A stretch of 26,176 nucleotides of DNA from Alphaproteobacteria bacterium (lineage in GTDB: Bacteria; Pseudomonadota; Alphaproteobacteria; Rs-D84), in contig JAGCOU010000007.1 of the NCBI GenBank assembly GCA_017642565.1, positions 1 through 26,176 of the forward strand, written 5' to 3'. Position 1 is the stretch's first letter; every line of letters begins with the position of its first letter. Below, in pieces: positions 15,220-22,524 of this stretch. The notes under the pieces are model-generated. The model was not told the origin of the DNA. It did no database searches and saw only the letters and a program-made list of their open reading frames with translations. The translations under genes and the position numbers were made by a program.

Positions 15220-16992
15220 ATGAAGTTTAATGCCAAACAATTACAACAAATGTCTAATGTCGCCAAAAGTTATGCTTTGGGGGCGGTGCTTGCTGCACAA
15301 AGCGGGCATGTTGGAATTATCTTGGATGCGGCAGAAATAATGACAGCGGTGTTCGCTAATCATTTGCATCGTGGCGTAGACAGGTTTGTTTTGTCTGCTG
15401 GACACGGGTCTGCGTTGTTATATTCTGTTTTGAAATTGGCTGGTTATAATCTGGGTGAATTAAAAACTTTTCGTAAATTTGGCGGTCTGCCGGGGCATCC
15501 AGAATGTTGTTTGGATGGCGTAGACGCTACTACTGGACCACTGGGTCAGGGTGTTGGTAACGCTGTGGGCTTTGCTTTGTCCCAGAAAATTCGTGGAATT
15601 CGTGCGCATACATATTGCCTGTGTGGTGATGGCGATTTAATGGAAGGTGTATCTTTCGAATCGCTTTCTTTGGCAGGGCGGTTGAAATTAAATAATTTAA
15701 TAGTTCTTTGGGATGATAATAGATTAACCATAGATGGTGTCGCACAGACAGATATAGATGTGAATGCGCGTATGCGTGCGCTTGGGTTTAATGTTATGTC
15801 TGTGCGTGGAAACGATTTTTCTTCCATAGAACAGGCTTTGGACCGCGCAGAAAAGTCTACTTGTCCCGTGTTCATACAATGTAAAAATATTTTGGGACGC
15901 GATTCGTCTTTGGCAGACAAAAGCGCGGCACATGGTTTCGCATTAAAAGAAACTGAGATGATAGAGTTAATTTCGCGATATGCTGATGGCGAAGGATTAA
16001 AATTATGGTCGGTTGTGGCGCGCCGTTCTGTCGCTGATAAGGCGAGAGCCGTCACAGCGTTGCCACGGGTTAGATTACCAAAGTTGCCAGAACATATATC
16101 TTCGCGTGAATTGTCTGGGATATATCTCGATTTGTTGATGCGCGGTGGCGCAAAAATAATCACAGGTTCGGCAGATTTAGCAGATAATACGCGTGTGAAA
16201 ACTTCGGTATCCAAAGATATATCTGCGAATAATTTTAATGGGAATTATATAAATTACGGTGTGCGCGAACATGGTATGGGTGCAATAATGAACGCTTTGG
16301 CCACAGATGGTTTGCGCGTGGTTGGTTCTACTTTCTTGGCGTTCAGTGATTATATGAAGCCAGCCATTCGAATCGCTGCGCTTTCGCATTTGCCGGTTGT
16401 TTATGTTTTTACGCACGACAGCATTTGTGTTGGCGAAGACGGACCAACGCATCAGCCAATTGAACAGTTGCCGTCTTTGCGTTTGATACCAAATTTACAG
16501 GTTTTTCGTCCATGTAATATGACAGAGGTTGCACACAGTTGGAACACAGCATTAACAGATAACGAACATCCGTCAGCTATTATTTTGTCGCGTCAAAAAT
16601 TTAAGCAAATAGAAACGCCAAATGATGCAGATTTAAAACGCGGAGGTTATGTAATTTATCCTGCGGAAAATGGCCGGGTCAGGGTCACATTGATTGCAAC
16701 GGGATCAGAGGTTCCATTGGCGGTTGAAATCGCATCGCGATTTAAAAATGTTCAGGTTGTATCTATGTTAAGCATGGAGATTTTCCGCACGCAAGATTTG
16801 TCGTATAAAAATAAAATATTGCGCGGTTGTGTGATTGCGATAGAGGCGGCGTCCCCTGGCAATTGGTTTGAAATCGCAGATGCTGTGATTGGTATTGATA
16901 AATTTGGGGCATCTGGAGATTCTGCCACGCTTTACAAAGAATACGGGTTTGACGCAGATAAAATTGTCAAAGAAATTAAGCGATACATGTAA
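15220..16992 (+). CDS. tkt: Transketolase
   Basis: Transketolase moves two-carbon ketol units between sugar phosphates in the non-oxidative pentose phosphate pathway, using thiamine diphosphate. The 590-residue protein has the three expected domains: the ThDP pyrophosphate domain with HGSALLYSVLKLAGY, the GLPGHPE and TGPLGQGVGNAVG loops and the GDGDLMEGVSFE...WDDN cofactor motif; the pyrimidine domain with YGVREHGMGAIMNALA and THDSICVGEDGPTHQPIEQL; and the C-terminal domain. It is about 70 residues shorter than typical bacterial transketolases, mainly because the segment after the first domain (about 225-275) is compact. Active-site motifs are intact. There is no ribosome-binding site; a -10 box ends eight bases before the ATG. 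A metallopeptidase gene follows after seven bases. Confidence 0.95.
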   Translation: MKFNAKQLQQMSNVAKSYALGAVLAAQSGHVGIILDAAEIMTAVFANHLHRGVDRFVLSAGHGSALLYSVLKLAGYNLGELKTFRKFGGLPGHPECCLDGVDATTGPLGQGVGNAVGFALSQKIRGIRAHTYCLCGDGDLMEGVSFESLSLAGRLKLNNLIVLWDDNRLTIDGVAQTDIDVNARMRALGFNVMSVRGNDFSSIEQALDRAEKSTCPVFIQCKNILGRDSSLADKSAAHGFALKETEMIELISRYADGEGLKLWSVVARRSVADKARAVTALPRVRLPKLPEHISSRELSGIYLDLLMRGGAKIITGSADLADNTRVKTSVSKDISANNFNGNYINYGVREHGMGAIMNALATDGLRVVGSTFLAFSDYMKPAIRIAALSHLPVVYVFTHDSICVGEDGPTHQPIEQLPSLRLIPNLQVFRPCNMTEVAHSWNTALTDNEHPSAIILSRQKFKQIETPNDADLKRGGYVIYPAENGRVRVTLIATGSEVPLAVEIASRFKNVQVVSMLSMEIFRTQDLSYKNKILRGCVIAIEAASPGNWFEIADAVIGIDKFGASGDSATLYKEYGFDADKIVKEIKRYM

Positions 16993-16999
16993 AATAAAA

Positions 17000-17704
17000 A
17001 TGGCTGATGAGATTTTCTTTATTTTATCAAACGGTGAAAAAATTCCTGTTATAGTGGAAACAAGACGTGGTGCGCGTAATGTGACTTTGCGACCGAAAAC
17101 GAACCCAGTGAAAGAAATTCATATATCAAAACCTTGGATGACATCGACCAGTTTTGCGTTGAAATTTTTAGAATCTAAACGTAAATGGATAGAAAACATT
17201 TTTAATTCCGCACCAGAAAAAGAAAAACTTTATCCCGGAATAGTAATCGATTTCCTGGGGCGCAGAGTGCAGATAATTCATGATGAAGAAATGCGTTCTA
17301 ATAAATATATGAACACAGAAAAAACAGTTCTGTGTATTGGGGGCGGGGCAGATATGTTTGAACGGCGTGTTCGCGATTGTATAAAAACAGAATTATTGGA
17401 TGAAATAAAAAAAATTATAAAAACAACGCCGCGCGAATATTGGCCGTCACATATAACTTTGCGTGATACAACATCGCGTTGGGGGTCGTGTTCTTCGAGT
17501 GGGGGACTGTCATTTTCGTGGCGGCTTGCTTTTGCCCCGTATGAGGTTATGCGCTATGTAGTAATGCATGAATTATCACACAGGAAATATATGGACCATT
17601 CGCCACAATTTTGGGCAAATGTGACGGTGCTTTATGGCTTTGGGGTGGAACGGGCAAAAAGATGGCTTTCCAAAAACGGCCAAAGTCTACACAGGTATTT
17701 TTAA
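17000..17704 (+). CDS. YgjP/SprT-like zinc metallopeptidase (DUF45 family)
   Basis: A 234-residue protein of the YgjP-like metal-dependent hydrolase family. It has RRGARNVTLRPK near the start, typical of the family, RWGSCSSSGGLSFSWRLAFAP (about 159-180) and the zinc site HELSHRKYMDHSPQFW (His190, Glu191, His194 and a third ligand at about His200). It ends in a basic WLSKNGQSLHRYF. The biological substrate of this family is poorly defined. I chose ATG 17000, seven bases after the transketolase stop, because upstream in-frame codons lie inside the transketolase gene. No strong ribosome-binding site is visible, so it probably depends on translation of the gene before it. Confidence 0.85.
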   Translation: MADEIFFILSNGEKIPVIVETRRGARNVTLRPKTNPVKEIHISKPWMTSTSFALKFLESKRKWIENIFNSAPEKEKLYPGIVIDFLGRRVQIIHDEEMRSNKYMNTEKTVLCIGGGADMFERRVRDCIKTELLDEIKKIIKTTPREYWPSHITLRDTTSRWGSCSSSGGLSFSWRLAFAPYEVMRYVVMHELSHRKYMDHSPQFWANVTVLYGFGVERAKRWLSKNGQSLHRYF

Positions 17705-17714
17705 AAAAAAACGC

Positions 17715-17743
17715 TTGGAATAAGATGTTTTTTATGATAACAT
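17715..17743 (+). promoter_or_regulatory. Candidate promoter of the first secreted Cys-rich gene
   Basis: TTGGAA (17715-17720), 17 bases, TAACAT (17738-17743). The leader that follows is about 30 bases and ends in a strong AAAGGAGA ribosome-binding site. Confidence 0.4.
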
Positions 17744-17776
17744 AGTAAACATAAAAAAAGAGAAAGGAGATTTTTC

Positions 17777-19453
17777 ATGAAAAAATTGGTTCTATGTTCG
17801 TTGGTTGCAGGAGCCGTTGCTTGTATATGCATTAGTGGTGATGCTTTTGCCGCTTGTGGGGCTACGACTAGATGTGGCGGGAAAACTGTGACTACCTTTG
17901 CTGCAGGGATGGTAGCTAGTGCCACGGGGGCGGTAGCAGGGGGTACTTTGGGATTGTTGGCTGGTCCAGTAGGGGCTGGTGTGACTGGTATAGCTGTTGG
18001 AACTTGGGCTGGGTTTAAGGGTGCAAAAATTGCTTGGGATAACGGTTATGACGCGAATGAATATATTTATTTTAGTAATGGAACTTGTTTAGAATGTGAT
18101 GGTATTTCGGACCCACTTGACACAGGCAAAGAATGTAGAAACAATCAATATTTTACAAACGGAATAGATTTGTTTAGGTGTGATGGTCCTGCTGATACCA
18201 AAAAAGATGATAAATGGGTTAAAGAAACTGTTAGTGTATGTAGCGATAGTCCTGTGAAAAAAATGATTGATGGTAGAACTTATAAATTAAAACTGAAGGG
18301 GGCAGGAGAAACTAAAATATCTGTTGGGGGTGCTGATGGTTTTGTTTATAGTAGCAAACCCTGTAGATATATTGAAGAAGACAAACAAACAACCGTGTGT
18401 ACCCCAGGGAAAATAGAAACGGGGAATTTATGTAAAAATATAACAAAGGCAAACGGGCTTGAAGGGCTAGAACACGCAAGTGAATGTCATAGAATATGTG
18501 AGAGTGATGGAAGCGCGTGGCTTTATTCAATCTGGACGTGTGAAAAAGGCTGGAAAGCGACAACCCCATTTAAGGATGGAGGATATAAAAAGTGTGAAAA
18601 AGACAAGGATCCTACACCACCTAAGCAAACGTGCGAACAGATGCACGCTGGTTATCCAGAAAGAATTGCTTGTTGCAAGGCTGGTAGTACGACAACGTGG
18701 TCTGGCGATAAAGCCACAGGAACTTGCACTTGTGTAGATACAGCAAAAAAATGGACCTTTGATTCAAAAACAGGACGCGGTCAATGTTTAGCGTCTGGCG
18801 AACAAACCTGTGAAGAAAAATTCAAAGGTAATGACGAAGCAATTCAATGTTGTTTGGCTGGTGCGAAGTGGGAAAACGCCAAATGTAATTGTGGTTCCGG
18901 TAAAGATTGGAACTATAAAGACGGCAAAGGCGAATGCGTAGACGGAGGCGATGAATCGAGTGGATGTGTTTATACATTCAATGGAACTGTAAAATGTGCA
19001 AATGGTAATAGCATGACATTAAGTAAAACCTATCCTTTGACTAAGGCAGAATTAGGTGGGTTGACTTGTGATCAGTTTAACAGTATGTACCAATCGGATG
19101 CCAGCAAGCTGAACGCTTTCTTTGGACAGTATTGTGGCGGTGGTGCGATTATATCTATCGTAACTGGCCCAAGTGCAGCAGAATTAGAATCTGCCAAAAG
19201 CACACTCAGCGCGTTCTTTAGCGCAGCACAGAGCAACGCAAGCGTATGGAAAGACAGTGAGGGTAAATTTAACAAAGCGCGTCTTGCATCTGACTTAACA
19301 GCTGGTGTAGTGCTGGGTTCTGTTGGCGGCGTGGTCAGTGGCGTCGTAATCAAAAAGAACCAAGTAAAGAAAGGCTTTGAAGCGTTGCATTGCGCGGTCG
19401 GTGGACAAAAAGTAGCCGATTGGGGCGATGAATTCAACGTAGGACTGAGATAA
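17777..19453 (+). CDS. Secreted Cys-rich modular protein, paralogue 1
   Basis: Family not recognised. The 558-residue protein has a signal peptide with a likely cut after DAFA (about 25), then a Gly/Ala-rich hydrophobic stretch (about 41-85) with Gly-zipper spacing, a Cys-rich region (104-340), and two tandem Cys modules (about 286-337 and 345-387) sharing the order TCE, CC, CxC, then KG-GxC. Next comes a small module beginning CVYTFNGTVKCANGN (397-453). The last 95 residues (464-558) contain GKFNKARLASDLTAG, a Gly-rich hydrophobic helix (about 507-525) and a conserved WGDEF end. The last two modules recur in the protein at 19913-20998. AAAGGAGA precedes the ATG. Disulfide-stabilised surface or periplasmic function is an inference. 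Confidence 0.8.
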   Translation: MKKLVLCSLVAGAVACICISGDAFAACGATTRCGGKTVTTFAAGMVASATGAVAGGTLGLLAGPVGAGVTGIAVGTWAGFKGAKIAWDNGYDANEYIYFSNGTCLECDGISDPLDTGKECRNNQYFTNGIDLFRCDGPADTKKDDKWVKETVSVCSDSPVKKMIDGRTYKLKLKGAGETKISVGGADGFVYSSKPCRYIEEDKQTTVCTPGKIETGNLCKNITKANGLEGLEHASECHRICESDGSAWLYSIWTCEKGWKATTPFKDGGYKKCEKDKDPTPPKQTCEQMHAGYPERIACCKAGSTTTWSGDKATGTCTCVDTAKKWTFDSKTGRGQCLASGEQTCEEKFKGNDEAIQCCLAGAKWENAKCNCGSGKDWNYKDGKGECVDGGDESSGCVYTFNGTVKCANGNSMTLSKTYPLTKAELGGLTCDQFNSMYQSDASKLNAFFGQYCGGGAIISIVTGPSAAELESAKSTLSAFFSAAQSNASVWKDSEGKFNKARLASDLTAGVVLGSVGGVVSGVVIKKNQVKKGFEALHCAVGGQKVADWGDEFNVGLR

Positions 19454-19473
19454 AAAATGTAAAATATATAAAT

Positions 19474-19501
19474 AAAAAACCGCTGTTTCGGCGGTTTTTT
19501 T
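19474..19501 (+). terminator. Terminator of secreted paralogue 1
   Basis: CCGCTG and CGGCGG pair around TTT (one G-T wobble), extended by A/T pairs and followed by a T-run. The core AACCGCTGTTTCGGCGGTT is identical to the terminator after paralogue 2. Confidence 0.88.
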
Positions 19502-19526
19502 ATCTTTACAGCACTGTGCTTGTTGT

Positions 19527-19840
19527 CCCCCTTCGTCCGCTTCGCGTCCACTTCCCCATTGGGGCAGAATAACCTCCCTCCCGGTCTTCGACCGTACTCC
19601 CCCCAAGGGGAGAATCTGCTCTCAGGAGTTGCGGACTATAATTCCCCCTTAGGAGGGGGAGGGCCCGCAGGGCGGGGGAGGTAATCTGGTAGATTCGAAA
19701 CAATAGAAATACTTGAACAGAGCAAGAAGAGCCAAGAATAATAAACGAAGCAGACAACCCTCCCCACCGCAAGCGGTCCCCCCCGCCCAAGGCGGGGAAT
19801 AAACCCCCTCCGGCTGTGCTGCGCTCCTCCATGCTGGGGG
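19527..19840. repeat. GC-rich cluster of short palindromes (REP/BIME-like)
   Basis: This gene-free block is far richer in G and C than everything around it. It contains at least six short hairpin units: CCCC/GGGG (19554-19564), CGGTC/GACCG (19582-19594), CTCCCC/GGGGAG (19597-19612), CCCCCT/AGGGGG (19644-19659), ACCGC/GCGGT (19766-19777) and CCCCGCC/GGCGGGG (19781-19797). An ordinary-composition stretch (19684-19757) splits it into two parts. Open frames across it are low-complexity and lack starts with ribosome-binding sites. It resembles dispersed palindromic repeats known in many bacterial genomes; whether it is repeated in this genome cannot be judged from one copy. Confidence 0.65.
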
Positions 19841-19856
19841 ATGTAAAATTTTTCAT

Positions 19857-19885
19857 TTGTTTTTGGGTCTAAAAAAGTGTATAAT
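19857..19885 (+). promoter_or_regulatory. Promoter of secreted paralogue 2
   Basis: TTGTTT (19857-19862), 17 bases, TATAAT (19880-19885), then a leader of about 20 bases with TAGGAGA before ATG 19913. It starts directly after the GC-rich repeat cluster. Confidence 0.65.
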
Positions 19886-19912
19886 ATGCAAATGAAAGAG
19901 TAGGAGAATCTT

Positions 19913-20998
19913 ATGTTATCTAGATTGTTATCTGTTCTTGTTATGTCTGCGATTTTGCCGATTTCTGCCGTGTTCGCAGATGGTGATGGTATAGATTATT
20001 TGCCTGTTATTGATTGCGAAGGTAAGGTTTGTGCTATTTATCCTAGTGGTGGTGATGTAGAACAAACAAGATGTAAAGAAGGTAACGGTTGGAGATATTC
20101 AGGTTCATGTACCCCAAGAAATGCGAAGAAAGGACACTGTTTTAAACAAAAAAACAAGGCTGGAAAAGAAGTTGGTTCTTGTTCTGCGGAAATATGTAAT
20201 GAAGATTCTGCCTTGTGGTTACATAAAAAAGGTAGCGGTTATCAATCTTATGGACTGTGTCGAAAAAAAGACTGGTTGCAAAAAACTTTCTGTGACAAAA
20301 GTGATGGTTGCAGGGATTGTAATGGTAAATGCGTTTTAAAAGTGTTCGAATATACTAATGGTAGTTATGGAAAAACATCAGCTTATCATGATGATGAACT
20401 TTGTGTGTGTGAATCTCAGACCACATCGCCAGAACCACAACCACAACCGCAGCCACAACCAAAGCCTGAAGATAAGCCAACGGAACAATGTTTTTATACT
20501 TATTCTGGAACGATTCGTTGCGCTAATGGAAATACTTATACTGTGAATAAGCAAATAGATGTTTCTGATTTGGTTAGCGAATGTCCAGAACCTGCGCAAC
20601 GTCAACAGAAATTTAATGAATTGTTTCAAAAAGACACCAATAAAATGTTCCAATTACAACAAAAACTTTGTCAACAGATGGTGGTGGTCGTAAACAATAT
20701 TCCAACTGGCCCAAGTGCCGCAGAGATAGAGGCGGCTAAAAGTGTGTTGGCTTCGTTCTTTACAACCACTCAGGACAAGGCGAGCGTATGGCGCACAGAA
20801 GAGGGCAAATTTAATACTGCCCGTTTAGCGAGTGATTTAACGGCTGGTGTTGTTTTGGGAACCGTTGGTGGCGTGGTTAGTGGTGTAGTAATTAAGAAGA
20901 AACAAGTGCAGAAAGGTTTCGAAGCGTTATACTGTTCTGTCGGGGGGCAAAAAATGGCAGAGTGGGGCGATGAATTCGATATTAATTTACGAAGATAA
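19913..20998 (+). CDS. Secreted Cys-rich modular protein, paralogue 2
   Basis: A 361-residue relative of the protein at 17777-19453, family not recognised. It has a signal peptide with a likely cut after AVFA (about 22), a Cys-rich N-terminal region (35-166) unlike that of paralogue 1, a Pro-Gln linker (about 173-189), a CFYTYSGTIRCANGN module (193-253), and the shared C-terminal module (266-360). Over the last 95 residues the two proteins are roughly three-quarters identical, with LASDLTAGVVLG, GGVVSGVVIKK and the WGDEF end unchanged, while the N-terminal halves do not align by eye. This pattern suggests a fixed anchor or sorting module carrying variable exposed domains. TAGGAG precedes the ATG. 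Confidence 0.8.
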   Translation: MLSRLLSVLVMSAILPISAVFADGDGIDYLPVIDCEGKVCAIYPSGGDVEQTRCKEGNGWRYSGSCTPRNAKKGHCFKQKNKAGKEVGSCSAEICNEDSALWLHKKGSGYQSYGLCRKKDWLQKTFCDKSDGCRDCNGKCVLKVFEYTNGSYGKTSAYHDDELCVCESQTTSPEPQPQPQPQPKPEDKPTEQCFYTYSGTIRCANGNTYTVNKQIDVSDLVSECPEPAQRQQKFNELFQKDTNKMFQLQQKLCQQMVVVVNNIPTGPSAAEIEAAKSVLASFFTTTQDKASVWRTEEGKFNTARLASDLTAGVVLGTVGGVVSGVVIKKKQVQKGFEALYCSVGGQKMAEWGDEFDINLRR

Positions 20999-21003
20999 TT
21001 CTT

Positions 21004-21029
21004 AAAACCGCTGTTTCGGCGGTTTTTTT
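21004..21029 (+). terminator. Terminator of secreted paralogue 2
   Basis: AAAACCGCTG (21004-21013) pairs with CGGCGGTTTT (21017-21026) around TTT, followed by Ts. The core is identical to the terminator at 19474-19501. Confidence 0.9.
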
Positions 21030-21030
21030 A

Positions 21031-21059
21031 TTGATTTTTTGTCAAATTGATATTAGAAT
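21031..21059 (+). promoter_or_regulatory. Candidate leaderless promoter of the 22-codon ORF
   Basis: TTGATT (21031-21036), 17 bases, TAGAAT (21054-21059), then six bases to ATG 21066. Spacing matches the candidate leaderless promoters of comM and priA. Confidence 0.45.
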
Positions 21060-21065
21060 CAAGAC

Positions 21066-21134
21066 ATGATGATTAAAAAATTTGTATCTTTTTCTTTTAA
21101 TTTTCACCACGCGGCGCGCGCCGTGTGTCTCTAG
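21066..21134 (+). CDS. Candidate 22-residue leader peptide upstream of hisS
   Basis: A short frame starting ATGATG and ending TAG encodes a 22-residue peptide that is Phe-rich (four Phe) and has two consecutive His codons (21105-21110) followed by AARAVCL. It has no Shine-Dalgarno site but starts six bases after a good -10 box, like the other leaderless genes in the window. The second His codon begins the 5' arm of a strong 20-base GC hairpin (21108-21127) that ends just before the stop codon. Position upstream of hisS and the tandem His codons suggest a leader peptide that senses charged tRNA-His. This is inference; chance cannot be excluded at this length. Confidence 0.35.
   Translation: MMIKKFVSFSFNFHHAARAVCL
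21108..21127 (+). promoter_or_regulatory. Strong GC hairpin at the end of the leader ORF
   Basis: CACGCGGC and GCCGTGTG pair as an 8-bp stem (one G-T pair in RNA) around GCGC. As DNA it is an 18/20 palindrome. It stands out in AT-rich surroundings and is not directly followed by a T-run, so it is not an ordinary terminator. Confidence 0.5.
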
Positions 21135-21154
21135 CTATTCTTTATTTTTTATGA

Positions 21155-21160
21155 TATAAT
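21155..21160 (+). promoter_or_regulatory. -10 box of hisS
   Basis: A perfect TATAAT with no convincing -35 element. It would give a leader of about 65 bases that includes the hairpin at 21183-21208 and the ribosome-binding site. Confidence 0.45.
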
Positions 21161-21182
21161 ACAATGTTTCAAGATAAAATAA

Positions 21183-21208
21183 TCCCACTTCGCCAAGGCT
21201 TCGTGGGA
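21183..21208 (+). repeat. Inverted-repeat element in the hisS leader
   Basis: TCCCAC (21183-21188) and GTGGGA (21203-21208) flank the core TTCGCCAAGGCTTC. The core resembles that of the inverted repeat at 26143-26176 (CTCGCAAGGCTCG), though the arms differ. Confidence 0.55.
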
Positions 21209-21230
21209 CAAGTAATAAAGGATGAAAAAA

Positions 21231-22523
21231 ATGGATTTAAAACCAACAAAACCATTATCGGGATTTATAGAATTGTTGCCTGCGCAACAACGTTGTTTCG
21301 ATTATTGTGCAAGTAAGATGCAAAGTGTTTTGCGTGACTGTGGTTATGCGCGCCTTGATTTGCCGGCAATCGAACGCGCAGAAGTGTTGACTGACAAAGA
21401 TAATTGGGACGAAATTGAAACGCAAATCTTTTTGTTTCAAAAAGGCGATACAAAAATGGGGCTTCGTTATGATGGAACTGTTGGTCTGTCGCGTTTTGTC
21501 GCAGGTCATTTGACTGATTTGAATTTTCCTTTCTATACTTATCAATTTGCGCGTAATTATCGTGGTGAACGTCCGCAACGTGGGCGCTATCGCGAATTTT
21601 GGCAATTAGATATTGATATATTGGGCATTCAAAATCTATCTTTGAATTATGATGCAGAGATTGTGGCGACACTGATGAAAATGTATGAATCAATCGCTGA
21701 TATTGTGGGTGGTGTTCGTGCAAAAATTGGAAATCGTCGTTTTTGGAATGCGATGTTTTCTTATTTGAATTTAAATGCAGACCAGGCGCGTGATGCTTTT
21801 GTTTTAATTGATAAACGTGATAAAATTGCAGATTTTTACGAAGGTTTGGTCGAAACTGTTGGTGAAAACGCCGCAAAAGAAATAGATGCTGTGTTCAAAA
21901 AAGGTTATCGTTCTTTTGTTGGAAAAACAGATGAATTAGATGCCGCTATTGCTGAAATGGATAAATTTATGACTTTGTTGGATGCCATGGGGGTTAAAAA
22001 CGCAGAAATAGATGTTTCTATTATGCGTGGACATTCTTATTACACTGGCATAGTGTTTGAATTCTTTTCAATTGATTATCCTGATTTACCGGCTGTTGGT
22101 GGTGGTGGGCGATATGAAAATTTGGCATCTAAATTTTCTAAAACCAAAATTGTCGGGGTTGGTGCATCAATCGGCGTGTCAAGATTGCTGGTCGCGTTGA
22201 TGGAAGCAGGCAAGATTGATTTAACGCGTTTTTCAAAACCTGTGGATGTTGCTGTTTTGGTGATGGGGGATGAAAATCTGCCTTATGCGATGCAGGTTTT
22301 GAACACTTTGCGCGACAATGGTATTCCGTCTGTGGCGTATCTTGATACTGATAAAAAATTCAAAAACCAGATTGAATATGCTGATAAAATTGGGGCGCGT
22401 TTCGCGGCTATTATCGGCGAAACAGAGGTTGCAAACAATGTAATCGCTTTGAAAGATATGGTTTCTGGTAATCAAGAATCTTTGTCTGTTGCGGATGCTG
22501 TCCAAAAAATAAAGGTGAAATAA
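21231..22523 (+). CDS. hisS: Histidyl-tRNA synthetase
   Basis: Class II synthetase that charges tRNA-His. The 430-residue protein has GFIELLP at motif 1, LRYDGTVGLSRFVA, the motif 2 stretch FARNYRGERPQRGRYREFWQLDIDILG, the HisRS-specific MRGHSYYTGIVFEF (normally RGLDYYTG), GGGGRYENL and motif 3 GASIGVSRLL. The C-terminal 95 residues form the anticodon-binding domain (VAVLVMGDENLPYAM onward), so this is a true synthetase rather than the HisZ paralogue, which lacks that domain. AAAGGA at 21217-21222 fits ATG 21231 at eight bases and argues against ATG 21222, which overlaps it. prfA follows one base after the stop codon. Confidence 0.93.
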   Translation: MDLKPTKPLSGFIELLPAQQRCFDYCASKMQSVLRDCGYARLDLPAIERAEVLTDKDNWDEIETQIFLFQKGDTKMGLRYDGTVGLSRFVAGHLTDLNFPFYTYQFARNYRGERPQRGRYREFWQLDIDILGIQNLSLNYDAEIVATLMKMYESIADIVGGVRAKIGNRRFWNAMFSYLNLNADQARDAFVLIDKRDKIADFYEGLVETVGENAAKEIDAVFKKGYRSFVGKTDELDAAIAEMDKFMTLLDAMGVKNAEIDVSIMRGHSYYTGIVFEFFSIDYPDLPAVGGGGRYENLASKFSKTKIVGVGASIGVSRLLVALMEAGKIDLTRFSKPVDVAVLVMGDENLPYAMQVLNTLRDNGIPSVAYLDTDKKFKNQIEYADKIGARFAAIIGETEVANNVIALKDMVSGNQESLSVADAVQKIKVK

Positions 22524-22524
22524 T

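Noticed and set aside
15546..16214. Long minus-strand open frame inside the transketolase gene
   Set aside because: It is antisense to conserved cofactor-binding motifs and has no promoter or ribosome-binding site; a shadow of the real gene.
19527..19840. CRISPR array
   Set aside because: Units differ in sequence and spacing, spacers are absent and no cas genes are near.
19506..19856. Minus-strand open frame of 116 codons across the GC-rich repeat block
   Set aside because: It is formed by the palindromic repeats, has no ribosome-binding site and its sequence is low-complexity; best read as non-coding repeat.
21161..21230. T-box riboswitch in the hisS leader
   Set aside because: The leader is only about 65 bases, lacks the T-box sequence and stem I features, and T-boxes are mainly Gram-positive.
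21265..21876. Minus-strand open frame of 203 codons inside hisS
   Set aside because: Antisense to the class II synthetase motifs, with His/Gln-rich composition typical of a reverse-frame shadow.
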